Assembly: GCF_030272615.1 (NCBI RefSeq)
Contig: NW_026729343.1
Location: 1-29,510, forward strand
From: Cryptomeria japonica
Taxonomy: Eukaryota > Streptophyta > Pinopsida > Cupressales > Cupressaceae
Direction of reading: 5' to 3'
DNA: 29,510 bases
The notes beneath the pieces are model-generated. The model was not told where the DNA came from. It searched no databases and was given only the letters and a program-made list of their open reading frames with translations. Numbering within the stretch: position 1 is the first letter of the stretch; each line of letters opens with the position of its first letter. Below, one piece after another: positions 27,207-29,510 of this stretch. A program made the position numbers and the translations under genes.

Positions 27207-27686
27207 CCGATCAATACGTTCATCGCTAAGGGATTCGACGGCCGGCCCCTAGGAAATGAACAAGTAGGAGAAGGGCCAGGATCTTGCCTTCGAGTCAATA
27301 ATATCTGGCTCCGACCGCGAGAACATGTGCCAGTGAAGGATACGAGCTCGCATCTTGCTATCATAAGTAAGGAGATCGTATATGAAAGACCGGTCTCAAT
27401 CAAACATAGAACGATCGAACTGGAGGTCAAAGATCCTTTCCACCCAACAGATTCGGGCCATATTACTCTACTCAATTACTCCAACGGCGGATACTACTGG
27501 GCTGGGTTAGCTTCGATCATTCCAGGAACAACCTTTCGCCCTTCCGTTGGGGTTAGGGACCAGTCACAGCAAGCCTTCGACTGTCGTCCTTTCTCGCTCC
27601 CAGGCGGCAATCGCCAACCGCCTCCTGCCCACATTTCGATCACTTTGACTCGATATTGGCCCTACTATTCTAAGGGTGAGCGGTGA
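27207..27686 (+). CDS. Unrecognised 159-codon open frame, no ATG
   Basis: This frame is open from after the TAA at 27204-27206 to the TGA at 27684-27686. The only usual alternative start that I see is GTG at 27327 (119 residues). The translation contains FDGRPLGNEQVGEGPGSCLR, then VNNIWLRPREHVPVKDTSSH and a Glu/Lys/Val-rich stretch ending ELEVKDPFHPTDSGH. This is the most protein-like sequence in the window. The last 40 codons are Pro/Arg-rich, and the C-terminal WPYYSKGER is the translation of a small-element copy at 27659-27676. The antisense frame 27134-27475 is also open but less protein-like. It could be a relic of a transferred gene, a gene with an edited start, or chance. No family is recognised. 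Confidence 0.25.
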   Translation, partial: PINTFIAKGFDGRPLGNEQVGEGPGSCLRVNNIWLRPREHVPVKDTSSHLAIISKEIVYERPVSIKHRTIELEVKDPFHPTDSGHITLLNYSNGGYYWAGLASIIPGTTFRPSVGVRDQSQQAFDCRPFSLPGGNRQPPPAHISITLTRYWPYYSKGER

Positions 27687-27689
27687 TCA

Positions 27690-28560
27690 ATTTGTTATTA
27701 ACCTAATAGATCAAGTATCGCGGTGGGAGTGGAATTGCTGGGAGCTCAACAATTTGTCTCTCATTCCTCGATACTCATCGAAGACTCTTCTTCGACAGAA
27801 GTATCGACCCACAATTAGTACAAGTTAGCTTAACACCGGTGAGGTGCACTTCTCGCCCATCGGAGTCCACCTTGTACGAGAGAGAGTATGGAGAAGGCAG
27901 GCGCGAGGCACAGAAAAGGTCCTGGAGCGCCGCCTGGAACAGCGGTTATTCCGAATCAACCGAGAAAGTTGATCGGTACACCGGCCCAACCCAGTCGGCT
28001 CCCCGCAGTTCTATCTTCGACACCAGGATAAGTTCAATTCATGATTGCCGGGAAACTACTACTTACTCGGTCCTCTAATAGCATCTGCCGGTTATTCGTG
28101 CCTGTCCATTTGGTAATGCAAGCTGACCTGTCCCACTTTCCTGTCCCGCCCAGTAGCGGTCCCACCTTTAACAACCGAGCCCGGATGGCAGGATATCAGG
28201 TCAGGCCGTTATCAGGTCAGGAAAGCCGCTCGCTTTCATTGAAATCCCGATAACCCGACCCTGCCTGGTCATACTTTATGGGCGACAATGCTGCTGGTCA
28301 TTATATCTGTCATTACGCTTTAGCATCGGGTCTCATAATCGATCCATAATATTCCAGACTTTCCTCTCCTCTTACTCCGTTATGGAGCTCCCTTTTCTCC
28401 CTCTCCCGTTGGTAGCCTATTAACTCTCTAGTTACCGAAAGCATACGAGCAGGCCGCCCCTTCATAGATAGTGAGAAGGTGGTAAGACCTAATGAGATAA
28501 TAATGTATATAACCTAACCCTTGAGTAACGTAGATATCTAAAGGTCCTGACTAAAGTAAA
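27690..28560. other. Gene-free segment
   Basis: No gene is recognised. The words atcaggtcaggccgttatcaggtcaggaaa near 28195-28224 contain a duplicated atcaggtcagg (15-bp spacing). The plus frames 27839-28078 and 28041-28253 have no domain. One element relative (gccccttcatagatagtgag) is near 28456. Nothing else was seen. Confidence 0.5.
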
Positions 28561-28608
28561 GGAAGGAAAGTAAGGTCCTGCTCCCGATCCTGACTCAGGT
28601 CCTGCCAA

Positions 28609-28680
28609 CCTCAGGTAAGGTGATTAGAGAGAGGTCCTTTCTCAGGGCCTCAGGTAAGGCCTCAGGTAAGGCCCTGAGAG
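28609..28680. repeat. Ctcaggtaagg repeats nested in an inverted repeat
   Basis: The unit cctcaggtaagg lies at 28609-28620, 28648-28659 and 28660-28671. The last two are directly tandem and are enclosed by an exact 11-bp inverted repeat, tctcagggcct (28640-28650) and aggccctgaga (28669-28679). Related words (aaggtcctg, gagagaggt) fill 28565-28700. Confidence 0.9.
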
Positions 28681-28932
28681 AGAGGTAAGGTCCTGGCGAA
28701 TACAGGAAGCTGGATAGCGTTTCACCCGGCGTGCTCCCAACCACTCTCCCACTATCCCTGACCCGGTTCGAACCGACTGACTGTGGAAGGAAGAAAGGGG
28801 GATCGAGTTCTCGCAGCTCTCAAGAAGTACTTGGCAGGAGATGCGCTAGAAAGAAGGGTTATCCCAACCCAGCCAGTAAGACCGGCCCATTCATTTCTAG
28901 AGATAGGGTGATTGGTCCTGCCTCTCGATGAC

Positions 28933-29015
28933 CGGGAATGGGGCATAGAAGCGGGAATGGGGCATAGGGGATGGGGGTGGGGAATGGGGCATAGATGCGG
29001 GAATGGGGATAGAGG
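28933..29015. repeat. Four tandem copies of cgggaatggggcatag, about 18-19 bp
   Basis: Units start at 28933, 28952, 28980 and 28998; a short atgggggtg spacer separates the second and third. G4 runs at regular spacing also make a plus-strand G-quadruplex possible. The longest open frame of the window (28859-29377, minus, 172 residues) owes its Pro/Tyr-rich middle to this array. Confidence 0.9.
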
Positions 29016-29019
29016 TCGG

Positions 29020-29510
29020 ATCCAGGAGCAAGGGGGGGGGGGTTCGGGGCCACTACTTTCTTTTTAGCCGCCACTACTCCCCCTATTATTCTAAGGGGCT
29101 CTGGGGCTCGGACAATCGATTGGAAAGAATATCGATCGTAGAGATCTCTATTGGATGGAAAGAAGATGAGCAAGCTAACTCTTTCCCTAACGGACCTTAA
29201 TGGGAGGGATGCGAGAACGGGAAGAGCGGTGCTTTTTGCGAGAACGGTAAGAGAAATGTTGCTGGAAAGACTCCTTGGTGTATCTACTTCTGCTCGATCC
29301 TTGGATGGGAGGGACGGACCGACCGGACCCTGCCTGAGGAAAGCGGCAATGGGCCCCGACCGTTGCTTTGGCCCCACTGAGCCTCACCTCACATGGACCA
29401 CGATCCCTCCCTCGAACCAGCTATTTCTTCCTGCCTGAGCAGCACCTGCCCCTACTAGATATAAGGAAGGAAGGGCAGCCGAGAAAGAGGCCTGAGCAGG
29501 TCATCGCTCC
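29020..29510. other. Gene-free window end
   Basis: A small-element copy is at 29079-29098 (ccccctattattctaagggg) and a half-copy is at about 29449-29465. A G9 run is at about 29032-29042. The word gcgagaacgg is repeated at 29211 and 29238. Overlapping frames on both strands (29003-29200, 29151-29438, 29187-29387) are unrecognised. Confidence 0.5.

Noticed and set aside
28764-28776. cggttcgaaccg as a possible tRNA T-arm
   Set aside because: It is a simple palindrome; no matching acceptor or anticodon arm lies upstream or downstream.
28859-29377. Longest open frame in the window (172 residues, minus)
   Set aside because: Its Pro/Tyr-rich middle is the translation of the tandem array at 28933-29015, plus-strand frames overlap it throughout, and no domain is visible.
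1-29510. tRNA genes, rRNA genes, group II intron domain V, and standard plant mitochondrial or plastid exons
   Set aside because: I looked for T-arm words (ggttcgaatcc and relatives), conserved rRNA words and domain V motifs on both strands and found none in a credible context. A covariance-model scan would be needed to be certain.

Overview
This window looks like gene-poor plant organelle DNA, most probably an intergenic stretch of a large land-plant mitochondrial genome (a gymnosperm-like one is my best guess, held at about even odds). The reasons are a roughly balanced base composition (estimated by eye, not counted), no sustained bacterial-style coding, no long open frame on either strand, no recognisable tRNA, rRNA, group II intron domain or standard plant mitochondrial exon, and an unusual load of short dispersed repeats. 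Nearly all open frames are short, overlap on both strands, and are built from repeats. I found no gene that I can name.

Layout. (1) About 1-2640 is a mosaic of short direct repeats and C/G-rich 'ggaagg / catcc' sequence. (2) About 2640-6660 is a low-complexity block with weak three-base periodicity. In one orientation it reads as Gly/Ser/Ala/Thr/Tyr-rich peptide; it runs on the plus strand at 2640-3550, on the minus strand at 3600-6040 and on plus again at 6300-6660. (3) About 6690-22800 is the core of the window and is crowded with a tiny repeat of 17-21 bp. It has CCC(C)/GGG(G) ends and an A/T-rich centre (type form CCCCTACTATTCTATGGGG), and I count more than 65 copies in both orientations. 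Three other short families are mixed in: gcatgttacgtatagaatc, a purine/pyrimidine motif ending ccaccctgcat, and a ctgattaattaa motif. Gly/Ser/Ala/Thr-type blocks recur at about 8730-9460 and 17730-19080. (4) About 22800-29510 returns to Gly/Ser/Ala/Thr-type blocks (23730-26720) with only a few copies of the small element, and ends in tandem-repeat-rich sequence at 28560-29015.

Nothing here behaves as an operon or pathway. The few open frames whose translation looks more like ordinary protein than the background (6929-7090, 10216-10458, 12685-13154 minus, 16443-16610 minus, 23451-23708, 24876-25238, 26957-27076, 27207-27686) are listed with low confidence as unrecognised. Several contain a copy of the small element inside the frame, which suggests decayed or chance frames.

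The main point of interest is the small hairpin-ended element family. It has several internal variants, one 30-bp-period tandem array, composite copies that share flanks, and a sharply uneven distribution. It looks like a short mobile or convertible repeat of an organelle genome, comparable in kind (not in sequence) to the Bpu elements of Cycas mitochondria or the GC clusters of yeast mitochondria.
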